Shown here: in pieces, positions 40,051 to 52,557 of the stretch
Numbering within the stretch: position 1 is the first letter of the stretch
How the letters are laid out: every line of letters starts with the position of its first letter
NCBI GenBank assembly: GCA_039707465.1
Contig: CM077651.1
Span: 23,983,019 to 24,047,018, forward strand
Reading direction: 5' to 3'
From: Rhabdophis nuchalis
Lineage: Eukaryota > Chordata > Lepidosauria > Squamata > Natricidae
Length of the DNA: 64,000 nt
Notes under the pieces: model-generated
What the model saw: the letters and a program-made list of their open reading frames with translations, nothing else
Database searches by the model: none
What the model was told of the DNA's origin: nothing
Position numbers and translations under genes: made by a program

Positions 40051-41388
40051 CTCAGATATCTAGGTATCTGGTAGTCCTAGAAGAAAAAGTGTGATGAAGA
40101 TTAAGTTACCATACTGGAGTGCCCATTGATCGCTACAAAAGAATTAGCATAGCTACATCTGTTGAGTTTCCAGGTTAAACCATCTACCAAAGTGGTTAAA
40201 TATTTCTTTACATTCCTTTTTATTGCCAAAAAACCTGATTTGAAATTAACCCAAGTAATCAGGCCAAGCCTGATAATTGATCTTATCTAAAACCATAAAA
40301 TTAAAATAAACAAGGAACCTCAACATTTACCTTCTACATTCTACCATAACATTCAGCATCCCTTTCTCTATTTTTTAAAAATTCTAAAACTCTTTTTTTT
40401 AGAAATTCACCTTAGAAATTTGACCAGTTTGAAATGTTTGTTTAATAGAAAACTGTGAAGTAGGTGATTTATGCCTGCCTGTGGGTTTTTTTTTCTTTTT
40501 AAATAATATGATCTTCGTAACAATGCAAAATTGGCTTGTTTTGCAAAAAAAAACTATATTTATTTTGACATTTAACTGAGTGCATTCTAGGGTGAGCATA
40601 TTAAAAAAAAATCTTGCAACCTCTAGCCTGCTGTTGCTGTTTATGCTTTACCATTTTTATCAGTATAATTTTATTGAAATCTAAACTTTACCACCAGCTG
40701 CTCTAATTTCTGCTTATACAACTACTTTAGAAATAACCTCACCTGCCAATATTTAGTTTTAATATAGATTCATATACAGTAGATTGAGCACCTCTTAATT
40801 TTTGTAACAATTTTTCTGCAGCTTTTTCTGTTTCATTTGAGACAGAATAGGCCAATTTTCTCTTTTAGGGTTAGAAATACACCAGAGTGCAAATACTCAG
40901 TGAATTATTTCTGGAGTATTTAGCAAGTAATAAGCCTACTCTAATTATTTCTTTTGAGAAATTGAACACATTCTAATATGATTCTAATTTGTTTGCACGA
41001 ATAACAATTAAAATGCAAATTAATGAATAATGCTATTTTAAAGGTAAGCACTATAAATCACAGCTATTAAACAAAAAGATGACCATGGAGCTGAATGCAT
41101 TAGATTGTTGGTCAGCAGACTTAATCACATAAATCTGATTAACTAATGAAGCAAGCTTACTTGGGAGGCTGTTCCGCAAACTACTGCGACAGAAATTTTA
41201 GAAAAGTGAAGAACTAGATTTAAACAAAATGGTTATTAGGAAGGAGAAGGATACTTTGGAATGCATGGAAGTTTGTAAATAAAAAGCAATCCTATTCCAA
41301 TCGTATTGTTTCAAGGGTTGGAAGGCTGCTTCCCAAGTTTTTCATGATGCTTTCCAGACCAGAGACTGACATAATGTTGAGTTTCAGC
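40051..41388. other. No recognisable feature
   Basis: Long AT-rich unique-looking stretch. No conserved frame or repeat family recognised. Confidence 0.5.
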
Positions 41389-41786
41389 AGTGGGCAGTTG
41401 GGGTTTGCAGGGGTTCGGGAGAATCTCTAGCTAAGATTCTGTGCAGTTCAGAGAACCCCCAAATCCCATGCCTGGCTGGTCCCGCCCACCCCTCCTGCCC
41501 CCTCCCAGGAGTCCCCATGCGGCCCATTTTGGATGCAGGTAAGTGCAGGGCCCGTACGGAGGCTCGGGGAGGTGAAAAACAGCCCTACCAGAAATTTGGG
41601 AAGGCTGGAAACGGGCCCTGGTTTCTGATTGCCAGAGGGCCTCTGGAGCATGGGGAGGCTGTTTTCCGCCCTCCCGGAGGTGCACAAAACACCTCTGGAG
41701 CCCTGGCAGGGCAAAAACGCCCCCTTGTTGTGGTGCAGGAGGTTGACTAGGCCACGCCCACCCAGCAACTGGCCAGAGAACCCCTT
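41389..41786. mobile_element. hAT-like element, right end lost
   Basis: Starts CAGCAGTGGGCAGTTGGGG and carries 'tcagagaacccccaaatccc' and 'ccacgcccacccagcaactgg', the inverted form of the 48172 family. It stops at the poly-T start of an L1 tail (about 41788), so its right terminus is missing. Confidence 0.65.
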
Positions 41787-41787
41787 G

Positions 41788-41930
41788 CTAATTTTTTTTT
41801 TTTATATTGAAAAAGTTTTATTGGTTTTACAGTTTTTCAATAGGGTGGGGTAAGGGATACAAAGAAATTTTGAGAGCATTCACGTCAAAGTCGTCGGCCC
41901 TTCCGGGACATCAAAATAGATCATTACAAT
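41788..41930 (-). mobile_element. L1-like 3' UTR and poly(A)
   Basis: The plus strand has a T run (41789-41801), then 'atattgaaaaagttttattgg'. On the minus strand this is an AATAAA signal ahead of a poly(A) tail. It lies on the other side of the L2 insertion from the L1 5' part at 44346-46240, in the same orientation, and could be the 3' end of the same copy. Confidence 0.6.
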
Positions 41931-44345
41931 AGATCATGACCCAATTAATTCAAGGCCCCACACACGAGGGTGGACATACACCGGATCTCATCTTTGTCTC
42001 TGGCCAGTGGAAAAGTGATCTGATTATAGGGGATATAGTCATCACGCCCTTGTCATGGTCAGATCACTCACTTCTCCGGCTCGACTTTCCAACCGCTACC
42101 CCCCTCCGCGGGGAGGCGGAACCTGAGTCACCAATTTGGTTCCGCCCCAGGCGCCTGATGGACCCTAATGGGTTCCAGGCGGCGCTTGGGCCATTTCCTG
42201 TACCCCTGACCCGCGCCCCGATGGAGGACCTCGTGGCCGCATGGAATACTGCGACCACGGGAGCCTTGGATCGGGTCACGCCCTTGCGGCCTCTCTTGCG
42301 GCGGCGAGCCACCCTGGCTCCTTGGTTTACCGAGGAGCTGAGGGTGATGAAACGCCACAAGAGATGCCTAGAGAGAAGATGGAGGACTACCCGATCTGAA
42401 TCTGACCGGACACAGGTAAGAGCCCATTTACGGACTTACATTGTGGCGCTGAGAGTGGCCAAACGTCATCATTGTGCCACTCTCATAGCATCCGCAGATA
42501 ACCGCCCTGCCGCCCTGTTTAGGGTGACCCGCTCCCTCCTTCAACAGAGGGTGCGGGAAGCCCCGCTACAGGGTAGAGCAAAGGAATTTGTGATTTATCT
42601 GCAGGAGAAAATCGCTCAGATACAGAACGAGTTAGCCCCCATTGATGGCCCAGTGGGTTGCCACGAGGCGGATCTTGTTTGGGAGGAGTTTGACTCCGTT
42701 GCTTCCGAAGATATGGACAGGTTACGTGGGCGACTGCGAGCCACCACATGTTTATTGGACCCGTGTCCCTCCTGGCTTGTACTGGCATCCTGGGAGGTGA
42801 CATGAGGCTGGCTCCAAGTGGTTGTCAACGCATCCTTGAGTGAGGGTTCCTTGCCTGCTTCCCTAAAAGAAGCTATGGTGAGGCCCCTCCTCAAGAAGCC
42901 CTCTTTGGATCCAGCTTTACTAACCAACTATCGTCCAGTCTCCAACCTTCCCTTTTTGGCGAAGGTTGTTGAGAGTGTGGTGGCACAACAGTTTCCCCGT
43001 CACTTGGAGGAAGTTGAGTATCTAGATCCGCGCCAGTCCGGCTTTCGGCCCGGGCATAGCACCGAGACGGCATTGGTCGCGTTGGTAGATGATCTCTGGA
43101 GGGCCAGAGATGGGGGTCTCCTCCTACCTCTCTGGCCGGTCGCAATTTGTGTTGACAGGGGGGCAGAGGTCGACCTCGAGACCCCTCACATGTGGGGTGC
43201 CTCGGGTCGGTCCTCTCGCCCCTCCTATTCAACACATATATGAAGCCGCTGGGTGAGATCATCCGTGGTTTTGGGGTAGAGTATCATCTCTACGCTGATG
43301 ATACTCAGCTGTATATATCTACCCCAAACCACCCCAACGATGCCGTAGCGGTGATGTGCCAGTGCCTGGAAGCCGTGCGGATCTGGATGGGAAGTAACGG
43401 ACTCAGGCTCAACCCGACCAAGACCGAGTGGCTGTGGTTTCCGGCCGCCCGATTCAACCAGCTCACTCCATCGCTGGCCATAGGGGGCGAACATCTTGCC
43501 CCTGTGGATGGGGCGCGCAACTTGGGTGTCCTCCTGGATACCCGGCTGTCCATGGAAGATCAGGTGACAGCCGTGGCCAGGAGGGCATTTTACCAGGTTC
43601 GCCTGGTACGCCAGTTGCGCCCCCTATTGGACCGGGATGCCCTCCGCACAGTCACTCATGCTCTCGTGACATCCCGACTGGACTATTGTAACTTTCTCTA
43701 CATGGGGCTCCCCCTGAGGTGCACCCGGAGACTGCAGTTGGTGCAGAATGCAGCCGCGCGAGCAATAATGGGAACCGTTAGGTTCACCCATGTAACACCG
43801 CTCTTGCGCGAGCTGCACTGGCTGCCTGTCGTCTTTCGGGTGCGCTTCAAGGTGCTAGTTATCATCTTTAAAGCGCTCCATGGCTCGGGACCTAGCTATC
43901 TGCGGGATCGGATCCTGCCCCATACATCCTCACGGCCGATTCGCTCCCACAGAGAGGGACTACTCCGGGTGCCATCCACTAGACTCTGTCAGCGGGCGAC
44001 GCCCAGGGGAAGGGCTCTCTCTGTGGCGGGCCCTGCCCTCTGGAACGACCTCCCCCCAGATATTAGAACAACCACGGACCTCCGTTCCTTCCGTCTGAAA
44101 TTGAAAACGCATTTTTTCTGCTTGGCCGGCCTAGGGTAGCCTCTCTACTATAGTATTATAGGGTTATAGGGTTTTAGTGAATTGGCATTGGGAATTTTAG
44201 CGCAGGGTTTTACTGTTTAATTTGCTTTTAATTGTTTTGTATATTTATGTATATTTATTGTTTTAACTTCCCTGTGCACCGCTCCGAGTCCCCTTGGGGA
44301 GAGGGAGCGGTCTAGAAATTAAAATTATTATTATTATTATTATTA
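41931..44345 (+). mobile_element. L2-clade LINE, 2.4 kb, internally deleted
   Basis: The frame 41936-42805 starts in the last part of the APE endonuclease (GGHTPDLIFV ... SWSDHSLL). It continues through the linker (LAPWFTEELRVMKRHKRCLE) and is lost near 42800. Frame 42818-43243 gives [35 protein letters not shown] and [18 protein letters not shown]. Directly after [10 protein letters not shown] about 120 bp are missing compared with the copy at 14643, removing motif A (AFDTIDH). Frame 43192-44139 resumes with [19 protein letters not shown] and the C-terminal domain. The 3' end has 'tccgagtccccttggggag' and an (ATT)n tail. Dead because a catalytic aspartate is absent. Confidence 0.9.
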
Positions 44346-46240
44346 ACAAAAAACATTTTTCATACACTACAAAGTGAAAGCAAGTACATATTTTTAAGTT
44401 CTCAGTTCTATGCTGTCAGTCATTTACAAAAATCCAGATACACATGTTATACAATATTACTCAAAAAATCAAGGCAAAGTTATTTTTTAGATCTAAGTCT
44501 CTTGGCAATTGTATCTTCTATCTCTCCTTCCAGGCCCCCAGCGGGCGGGGCCGTGGCCCCCCCTGCCCCCCCTGGATCTTCCCCCAGGACAGAGGAATGT
44601 TTTTTAAGAAAGGATTCCGCCTCAGCAACTGTTTTAATCCTCACTCTTCCTCCCTCCCAGAATACCAGCATCCCTTCGGAACCAGATCCCGTGATCAAAC
44701 AATTTTTTGGACAAGAAGGAAAATTTCCTTCTCGCTTCTCTAATCTTTCTTGGGATCTGCTTCAGAATGGCAACCTCCTTTTGTTGGTAAATTAACGGAC
44801 CTCCTCTTTGCACTTTCAAGATTTCCTCTCTGGTTGACCTTCTAACAAATTTAACATGTATCTCTCTGGGTACTTCATTTATCCTGGCATATGCAGAGTT
44901 TATTCTGTAGGCTAGGTCAATGTCCCCCCTGATCTCATCCTTAGGTTTATGTAAATAGTCTGCTATAATTGTGCTCATGAGTTCAGGGAGACATTCACCA
45001 GGTTCCTCAGAAACATTCTGAAATCTCAAAAAATATGTCATCCTTTCCATATCAATCCTAGACACATGCCCATTTATTTCCACAACCTCATTAGTAACAT
45101 TTTTAATCTCTCCCTTAGCCCCCACCAGCCCCCCTTCCAACTCTTCATTCTTCTGTGTGTTCTCCAGCACTTGTTTCCGTGTGTCCAATAGCTCCTTTTT
45201 AAAGTTGATATTTTCTTCTCTCTGGGCCTTGATTTCTTGTACCAAAGTTTGTATAACAGATTCAAGAGAAGCCATCCTTAATTCTAAGCTTACCAGTGCT
45301 GATTCTTGTGCCATGATTAGCTGTTAAAGTCAATGCCACTAAAATGGCGTTTTTTGGGTGGGGCTGTTGAGGCAAATCAGGAGCCAAAAGTTCAAATCAG
45401 GATTGTAAAGTTCAGGAACCAAGAGAGAAACAGTTTTCCAGATCAATAATTATAATAACGAAGGCACTCCAGAAAAGAGATCACAAATCCAAAAAAAAAA
45501 ATTCTTCTTTAGTAACAAGAGGAAGTCCAAATCACAAAGAGACGCTGGGAATTTTCCATAAGTAAAATAGTCATTCAGGGACAAAGAGAAGCCATTTTCC
45601 ACCGCCCAAGCTCAAAGCCAGAAGGAGAGAGTGGTAAAAAAAATTGTTTCAAGCCAGCCAGATCTAGAAACTTTGTAGCAAGGCAAACCGCAGATCACTT
45701 TCCCTTGTTGCAAACAATCCGGATTGAAGATATCCGCTTCCTCGCAGCGAGGAGCCATTTTCAAGTGCCGCTTTAAATCCAAGGGGGGGTTTAACAAGCA
45801 AGCACCCCCCTCCAAGTTCTTTCAGCCAGGCTGACAGCAAAGAAAAAAAAGTTTTAAATCACTCACTCTCCCCCTCGCAGCCGAAGCCCCGGGAAGCCTT
45901 CCAACTCAGCCGATCAGCTCTCTCCATGTTAATGAACGATGCCGTCTTCCTTTGGCGAAGGGAAAACCCCCCGCAGCATGTCCTCCTCCACCTGAGCCGA
46001 AGACAAGGGTCGCTTCCCCACTGCCGTGGGGGGAAGCAACCCAGGCAACGCGGCCCTACGGGAGACCCCCAAAAACGGGGCGTCTCGCCCCCGTGGGGGG
46101 GCAGGAAAAGAAACAAAGCGGCGGACGAACCCTAGGCTCGCCCGTCACCGCTGGAGCCGGAACCGGAAGTCGCTAAATTTTTTGAAGCTCAGCCCTGGTG
46201 AGTTGCTAAGGCAAAAATAAAGTTCCAGTATGGAGAAGGT
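44346..46240 (-). mobile_element. L1 LINE 5' part: 5' UTR and ORF1
   Basis: On the minus strand a GC-rich 5' UTR (about 46240-45315) is followed by ORF1 and some 130 nt beyond its stop. ORF2 is not present. The L2 at 41931-44345 adjoins the internal end and an L1-like 3' end lies beyond it. Confidence 0.75.
44480..45314 (-). pseudogene. L1 ORF1 protein (frameshifted)
   Basis: ORF1p is an RNA-binding, trimeric chaperone of the L1 particle. The minus frame 45314-44634 begins MAQESALVSLELRMASLE with a heptad-like coiled coil (residues about 5-85). An RRM-like part follows, with YFLRFQNVSEE near residue 93, then the C-terminal domain IHVKFVRRSTREEILK near residue 155. Near 44690 the frame shifts: the natural ending VFWEGGRVRIKTVAEAE and FLKKHSS lies in another frame and stops at 44480, after a G-rich insert-like stretch. 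The start codon is the natural one, just after the 5' UTR. One frameshift makes it a pseudogene. Confidence 0.82.
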
Positions 46241-46884
46241 CGTTTTCCTAAACATAGCACGTTGCCTCAAAAGCTTCCTCTGAATTACCGAGTGTGCTGG
46301 CATGCATCGATTCAAAATAGGAGAAAAGGCAGCTTTTGAAAGTCGGTTAGGAAGTAACAGTCTGTTTAAATGGGTTGTCTGAGGAATACTATATGGGTAG
46401 TATTTCTGCCTCCCTCCTTCTCTATCCCCTCACTCTTCTGTTCCTATTTCCTTTAAGCCGACGGCCATATTAAGAAGCTGATAAGAAGCTCATCTTTAGA
46501 CTTCTCTTTAAGCAGTTTAAGAATGAATGGCTCATAAACCCAGGTTTTGAGCCAGATGGTGGAAGTCATGGTTGTTTTTAGTCCCAAGTCCTTTCGGTAC
46601 CCAGTTCTGGGTTCCAGACACCCAGTTTGGCCAGTCAAGAAAAGGCATTCCAAACGCAAGGGTAAAAAGGGAAGTGGGAAATAAAAGAGAGTTTTAAATA
46701 GGAATTTTCTCACTGCTTGTCCTTCCCTGGCAGACAAAAGACAGATGGCGAGGACTTTTGATAGCACTGGCCAAATGCCAGGCTGAATTTAGGCAGCAGT
46801 GACCAGCAGTGCTTCTGGACAGTTTTACTGAGGGAACTAATAAAGAGGATACATAAACAAAGGCCCAAATTATCCTTTTGAATC
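46241..46884. other. No recognisable feature
   Basis: Unique-looking sequence. Confidence 0.5.
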
Positions 46885-47165
46885 ATTCTTATGAATCAGA
46901 TTTTTGGAACGGGATGAGAGGAAGAGATCAATTTGGAATTATGCAGAGAGAAGCAATCTAGAATTAAGGAGAAATTTCCTGACAGTAAGAACAATTAACC
47001 TGTGGAATAACTTGTCTTCCAAAATTGTGGGTACTCCAACACTGGAGGCTTTTAAGAAGGGACTGGATAACCATTTCTCTAAAATTGCATAGGGTCTCCT
47101 GCTTCTACTCCAGGGTTGGAGTAGAAGGCTTCCAAGGTCCTTTCCAATTCTGTTATCCTGTTTTC
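46885..47165 (+). mobile_element. CR1 LINE 3' end
   Basis: Encodes ERSNLELRRNFLTVRTIN, LWNNLSSKIVGTPTLE and AFKKGLDNHF, then the 3' UTR 'gcttccaaggtcctttccaa'. 5'-truncated. Confidence 0.88.
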
Positions 47166-47600
47166 TAAATGGCAGCATTGTACTCACTCCAGATACGATT
47201 CTGTAGAAGAACTTTAAATCTTAGACAAGCATTAGACATTTCTATAATTAAAATAAATAGAAATATCAAAATAACTCCACACAACAACTAGTAAATGTGT
47301 AATCATTTTGGCTTGTGCCAGATGCCTATGAAGGGTTTACTGAAAATATCTTCCAAGTGAAAGCTTTTTTTAATCTGAATCTAATTAAAAGTTAATGAAA
47401 AGGGCCCTTGATTTTGGCAAACAAATTTTAGTTTACGGACAGTCATAGTGTATGAAAAGGAGCCCTTCAGTGTGTTGTGGTTTTATAGAAAGCATCTGTG
47501 GAAGACTAGTTGTTTGAAAACTGTCCAACAAAGCCACACATTTAAGCACTTTCTCCTGTTTGTGCAGGTTAGATTTTATTGCAATGTTAACAGACATTTC
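47166..47600. other. No recognisable feature
   Basis: Unique-looking sequence between two CR1 ends. Confidence 0.5.
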
Positions 47601-48009
47601 TAACAGACTAAAACATATGAAGAACGGTTGCAGGAGCTGGGTATGTCTAGTTTAATAAAAAGAAGGACCAGGGGAGACATGATAGCAGTTTCCCAATATC
47701 TCAGGGCTGCCACAAAGAAGAGGGAGTCAAACTATTCTCCAAGGCACCTGAGGGCAGAACAAGAAGCAATGGGTGGAAACTAATCAAGGAGAGAAGCAAC
47801 TTAGAACTGAGGAGAAATTTCCTGACAGTTAGAACAATTAATCAGTGGAACAGCTTGCCTCCAGAAGTTGTGAATGCCCCAACACTGCAAGTCTTCAAGA
47901 AGATGTTGGATAGTCATTTGTCTGAAATGGTATAGGGCTTCCTGCCTAGGCAGGGGGTTGGACTAGATGACCTCCAAGGTCCCTTCCAACTCTGCTATTG
48001 TATTGTATT
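47601..48009 (+). mobile_element. CR1 LINE 3' end
   Basis: Very close to 7385-7800 ('acatatgaagaacggttgca', 'ggttggactagatgacctcc'). It has a one-base frameshift near 47705 and a (TATTG)n tail. Confidence 0.9.
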
Positions 48010-48171
48010 GCTTATTCATATGAGGAGATACTAAATAGAATCGTTGATAACACTTCATTGCGTATATTGTTTTTTCTTTCCCTTTACAGAGTTGCTTTCA
48101 ACATTTCAATACGTAGTGTCAATCTCCATAGCAAAATAAGTGAGGACAACTTTTTTTTTAACCTTCCCTGC

Positions 48172-48516
48172 AGGGGTGGGCTTCAAAAATTTCAACAACG
48201 GGTTCTCTGCCCGTTTGCTGAGTGGGCATGACCATGGTGGGCGTGGCCTAGTGGGCTTCCTGCACTATGGCAAGGTGTGTGTGATGTTTTCAGCTTCCCT
48301 GGGCTCTGGAGGCCCGTGTCCCCCACTCCCCGAGTCTCCGTGTGGGCGCTGCACTTACCTCACATCCAAAAAAGATCGTGTGGAGACTCTGGGGAGGGGA
48401 GGGGTGGCGTGGGGTGGGCGGGGCCAGCCAGGGATGGAATTTGGAGGTTCTCTGAACCGGCCATAATGATAGCTATGGGTTGTCCCGAACCTGGGCAAAC
48501 CCGTAGCAGCCCACTC
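48172..48516. mobile_element. hAT-like element
   Basis: Ends CAGGGGTGGGCTTCAAAA and GTAGCAGCCCACTCCTG. No matching 8-bp flanks were found (CTTCCCTG against GAAGTATA). Same family as 2066 and 41389. Confidence 0.65.
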
Positions 48517-48526
48517 CTGGAAGTAT

Positions 48527-48931
48527 AGCTAGTCCTTAATTAATAACTGATTGATTAAGAACCTTTTGAAATTAGAAGACACTTAAAAAAAGTTACTTAT
48601 GACCCATCCTCAAAGTTACGAATGCCATATCACCCCTGTGGTCACATGATTATATTTTGGGCACTTGGCAAGCATCTCCCATTTATGATCAGTTGCAGTG
48701 TCCCATGGGCACATGATAGCATTTTGTGATATATTTTTGGGGCATTTTCTGGCAACCCCTTCCTCCCGCCGCCCGTTGGATAAGATGGATTTGCATTTAC
48801 AACCATGTGACTCATTAACAACCATTGTAAAATAGTCATAAATTTGAGTCTTGTGACTTGATTTATGTTCACAATGACTTACGACCAAAATTCTGGGCTC
48901 TATTGTGGCTGAAACTTGAGTTTTATCTGTA
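48527..48931. mobile_element. TIR element (AGTCCTC family), diverged
   Basis: Starts 'ctagtccttaattaataac' and keeps 'gttacttatgaccc', 'gggcacttggcaagcatc' and 'aaattctgggctctattgtgg'. It is the most diverged copy. Confidence 0.7.
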
Positions 48932-49911
48932 GAATGAGGGATCTGTGCCTTGATTTTTGAGTAGGCAAATTAAAATTTTCATCCAGGGCTTTGAAATACT
49001 AAGTAATCCCTAGTCAAAGATTATAGGGAAAGTTGGAAATACAGCAAATTAGCAATTAATCTAAGCAAAGGACAGTATCTGATTGCTGGCCATGACAGGT
49101 TCACCTTCTTTCTCAGCACTTATTAAAATGTTTATCACTCTGTCTCTTTCTTCCTCCTCATCTTCTTCTCTAACTTGAGTGCTCACTAGTAAAAGCACTT
49201 TTGCAGAAAGTTCTAAAAATACTCTCTGGTAACTGCTGTGTAAGTAATTCATATCAGTGAAATAAAAGGACATTGTGCTAAATGAGCTGGTGACATGAAA
49301 TAAAATGGTGTGTCAACTGTAGAGGGTGTTCCTTGGTGTGGAACAGACACTTGAGCAAGGCATTTGATTTTCTGCCATTTGGGGATCGTGGAAATTGGTT
49401 GCAGATTATTTAAAATGAAAGCAGTGAGTTATCCACACCAAAGAGCTAAATGTTGAAAAAAGTTAAATGGGGAGAAGATTGCCCTTAGTTTGCCTTCCAA
49501 ATCACAAGGAACTCTTAAGGATGTGGACAATATCACCATCATCACCTCCACCACCATCATTATCTTTATCATCATTGTCATCATCTTAGGAACCTGAATC
49601 CATTACCTTCTATTAAAATGTGTGAAAAAATCTAAATCCTAAAAACTTAAATAAAACAATTGATTTCACCATTAATATTACCATCAAATAATAATTACAA
49701 TGAGGATCATTGGAGAGTTTCCTGGAACTGAGTCTGTAAAATAATTATTAATTGAAGTGCAACTTTTAATCCAGTCATGTCAATCTCCTTTTGTCCTCTG
49801 TCATCCATTTATTTATTTGATTCTTCGAATATACCGTATATCTTGGGTTTTTTTCTTCAGGATCTTAAGATAGGGTACATAACATCCCCCCCCCCCAAAC
49901 CACAGCTGGAT
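48932..49911. other. No recognisable feature
   Basis: Unique-looking sequence with an imperfect CAT/TCA-rich stretch (49530-49590). Confidence 0.5.
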
Positions 49912-49916
49912 AAATG

Positions 49917-50374
49917 TGTTAGGGGTAAAAACACCCCCGGTGAAAAAAAAAAGAGGTGGAATAGTGCAATATACCGGACAGCAAGAGATACGTTGCTTAA
50001 ACCACACAAGAACTCTCAAACACTGATAGTAGAAAAATAAATAGTCTTTACTCTTGATGTAACTAAAATTCTTCTTCCAAACAGTGATACTAACTTCTCC
50101 AACAATTAACAGTCCTTCACCAAAACACAGTTATCTTACAGTCAGTCAAAACAATGATTCTTCTTCCGTCTTCAGTTTCAGCTCCTTCCTCAGTGGCAAT
50201 CAAGAAGCAAGGAAAGCAAAAAAGGGATGAACTGTGTTCCTTGCTGCCTTTTATGATTAAGCTGGGAAGCACAGCCAATCAGATTCCACATAGTCTTTAA
50301 AGATACATATACCCTTTAATAATCCCTGCTTATATATATATTGTCAACCCAACATCAGGATAATTATCCTAACA
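49917..50374 (-). mobile_element. Solo LTR with 5-bp TSD, same family as 38460
   Basis: The minus-strand start is TGTTAGGATAATTATCC, then 'tgatgttgggttgacaatat'; the end is ACCCCTAACA. AAATG flanks both sides (49912-49916, 50375-50379). 'actatcagtgtttgagag' and 'agcaacgtatctcttgctg' align with the LTR at 38460 in the U5-like part. Confidence 0.9.
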
Positions 50375-50407
50375 AAATGTTTGTTCTTTTATCATGCTTA
50401 TTTAGTA

Positions 50408-51078
50408 CTAGCTGGATAACCATGCTTCGCGATGAAACTATGTGACGGGGCTATGCAGGAGAAATTCGGTTCACAATCCGAATTTGAACCAGTGGTGGTC
50501 GGTGATTGAAACACATAAGGGAATATCACTCCTGCTGCCTTGAGTCCAGAAGCAGTTCCATAGGTGGAAGGTGTAGACATTTTGGCAAGGTACCAACATT
50601 TGGTACTGTAAAGAGCCCCAGGCTGTTCCTGAGTGAAGGAGTGGAACATCTTCTAGTTTGAACTGAGGTAATGGAATGTGAGGCAACTGGCAGTTGGAAC
50701 AGAGTTCTTTTCAGGTGTGGAGGGGGAGTAGAATGTCTAGCTCCTTAGTATCAGAGACTGTTAATATAAGGCAACTGGCAGTTGCAACAGTTATTTTCAG
50801 GTGGGGAGGGGGAGTATAGTATAGTAGCATAGGATAGCATAGTCTTTATTATCATGGTACAAAATAAATACTACAAAACTGCTAGAGCTCCTTAGCATTA
50901 GAGCATATTAATTACTGTATAAAAATAGTAATGATCTGATGGTCATTTCAAAAAATTCTTTCTTAGCGAGCACCTAGAAGGCAAGAAGAACATATATGCC
51001 AAATTTCAGGTTTGTAGACTTTACGGTTCTGGGGATTTCATGATGAATAAGTGGTACTTGGTTTATATATATATTAAA
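50408..51078 (-). mobile_element. Helitron-like repeat
   Basis: On the minus strand it ends CTAG followed by T, with an A/T-rich start near 'ttaatatatatataaaccaa'. The phrase 'ctacaaacctgaaatttggc' and 'ctaggtgctcgctaagaaag' resembles a widespread reptile repeat. A clear 3' hairpin or TC start was not confirmed. Unrelated in sequence to the Helitron at 5775. Confidence 0.4.
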
Positions 51079-51079
51079 C

Positions 51080-51990
51080 TAAGAAAAGTAAGGAAACCTT
51101 TTCTGTGTTAGACCAAACTTCCATCTAATTCACCATTCTATTTTTCAGAAAGATCAGTAAAATGCCCCAGGAAATGCATAGGCAGGGCAACAATCTCCCT
51201 ACATTAGTAACAATTGGTATCATTTTGGGCCTGATCTTGGAAATAACGTATCACCTTATGTCTCTATCTAAGCCCCTTTCAAATCCATCTGGACTGATGG
51301 CTGCTCTTATCTGCAGAATGTGAATATCAGGGAAGAAATATATATTGATTATCATATGCTTATTAGTTTACTAGAAAGATTATGGGGGAAAACCAGGAAT
51401 ATGCAAATGTGGGATTTGTTTATTCACATATTAATAACAGAAGAAATTCTTTGCTGACAGGTGTCTTTTTTATTCATATCGGGATTTTAAATCTGACAGC
51501 TCCATATTAACTGCTTATAGGAACTTTGGATATCGGGAGTTTTTTGTCTATAGCAAATCATAAAACCGTAGCTGATTCAACACATTCTTGGCTGCTGAAG
51601 GCTATAATTTGTATTGAAGGAGAGGACAGTACAAATCTATAACAGATTTTATTATAAATATCACCAATGATTTGCAATGTGCTATCCAAGTTCATTTCTT
51701 GACCTTCTCACTTAAGGCCAAGGACTTTAGGACAAAACAAAAGTAACCATTTGTGTGAAGTGAAGGCATTTGTTATACATTCTATAATTATTAAGTGGGC
51801 CATTGCATCTGGCCTCCTTAACCAATATAAGTTTCTCAAGAGATTCTCTTCAAGAAATCAAGAGCAAGACCAGAGGGGTAACTAACTTATTGAACTACTT
51901 CTATTTGTGAACAGACTGAGAAAGTTTGGACAGCAGTTATTTCAAGGAGGTTCAAGTACAATAAGGATTTCCTAACCCTACTGAAGATTT
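51080..51990. other. No recognisable feature
   Basis: Unique-looking sequence. Confidence 0.5.
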
Positions 51991-51994
51991 TAAT

Positions 51995-52557
51995 TTCTTG
52001 GCCAAGAAATTAAAAGATGCTTGCTCCTGGGGAGGAAAGCTATGGCAAATCTAGACAGCATGCTAAAAAACATAGACAGCACCCTGACAACAAAAGTACA
52101 TATAGTCAAGGCTATGGTTTTCCCAGTTACAATGTATGGCTGTGAAAGTTGGACCATAAGAAAGGCTGAGCACCAAAGGATTGAGGCCTTTGAACTATGA
52201 TGCTGGAAAAGACTCCTACGAGTCCCTTGGACTGCAAGGCGATCAAAAATGGTCAGCCCTAGTGGAGATCAACTCTGACTGCACTTTAGAAGGCCAGATC
52301 CTGAAGATGAAACTAAAATACTTCAGCCACCTAATGAGAAGGAAGGACTCATTGGAGAAGAGCCTAATGCTGGGAAAGATTGAGGGCAAAAGAAGTGGAT
52401 GACAGAGAATGAGGTGGTTGGATGGAGCCACTGAAGCAGTAGCCGTGAGCTTAAATGGACTCCAGAGGATGGTGGAGGACAGGAAGGCCTGGAGAAACGT
52501 TGTCCAAGGGGTCGTGATGGGTTGGACATGACTTTGCAACTAACAACAACAGCAACC
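51995..52557 (+). mobile_element. Bov-B (RTE) LINE 3' end
   Basis: 'ggaggaaagctatggcaaat', 'ggttttcccagttacaatgt' and 'gaaagttggaccataagaaa' are hallmark Bov-B C-terminal coding sequence. The frame 52181-52402 gives DSYESLGLQG and LEGQILKMKLKYFSHLMRR, then DSLEKSLMLGKIEGKRS. The copy has frame breaks and ends with an AACAACAACAGCAAC tail. Bov-B is abundant in snakes and is known for horizontal transfer. Confidence 0.93.

Noticed and set aside
40051..41388. Possible host exon in a long unique stretch
   Set aside because: No frame above about 65 codons, and no splice-flanked conserved peptide recognised.
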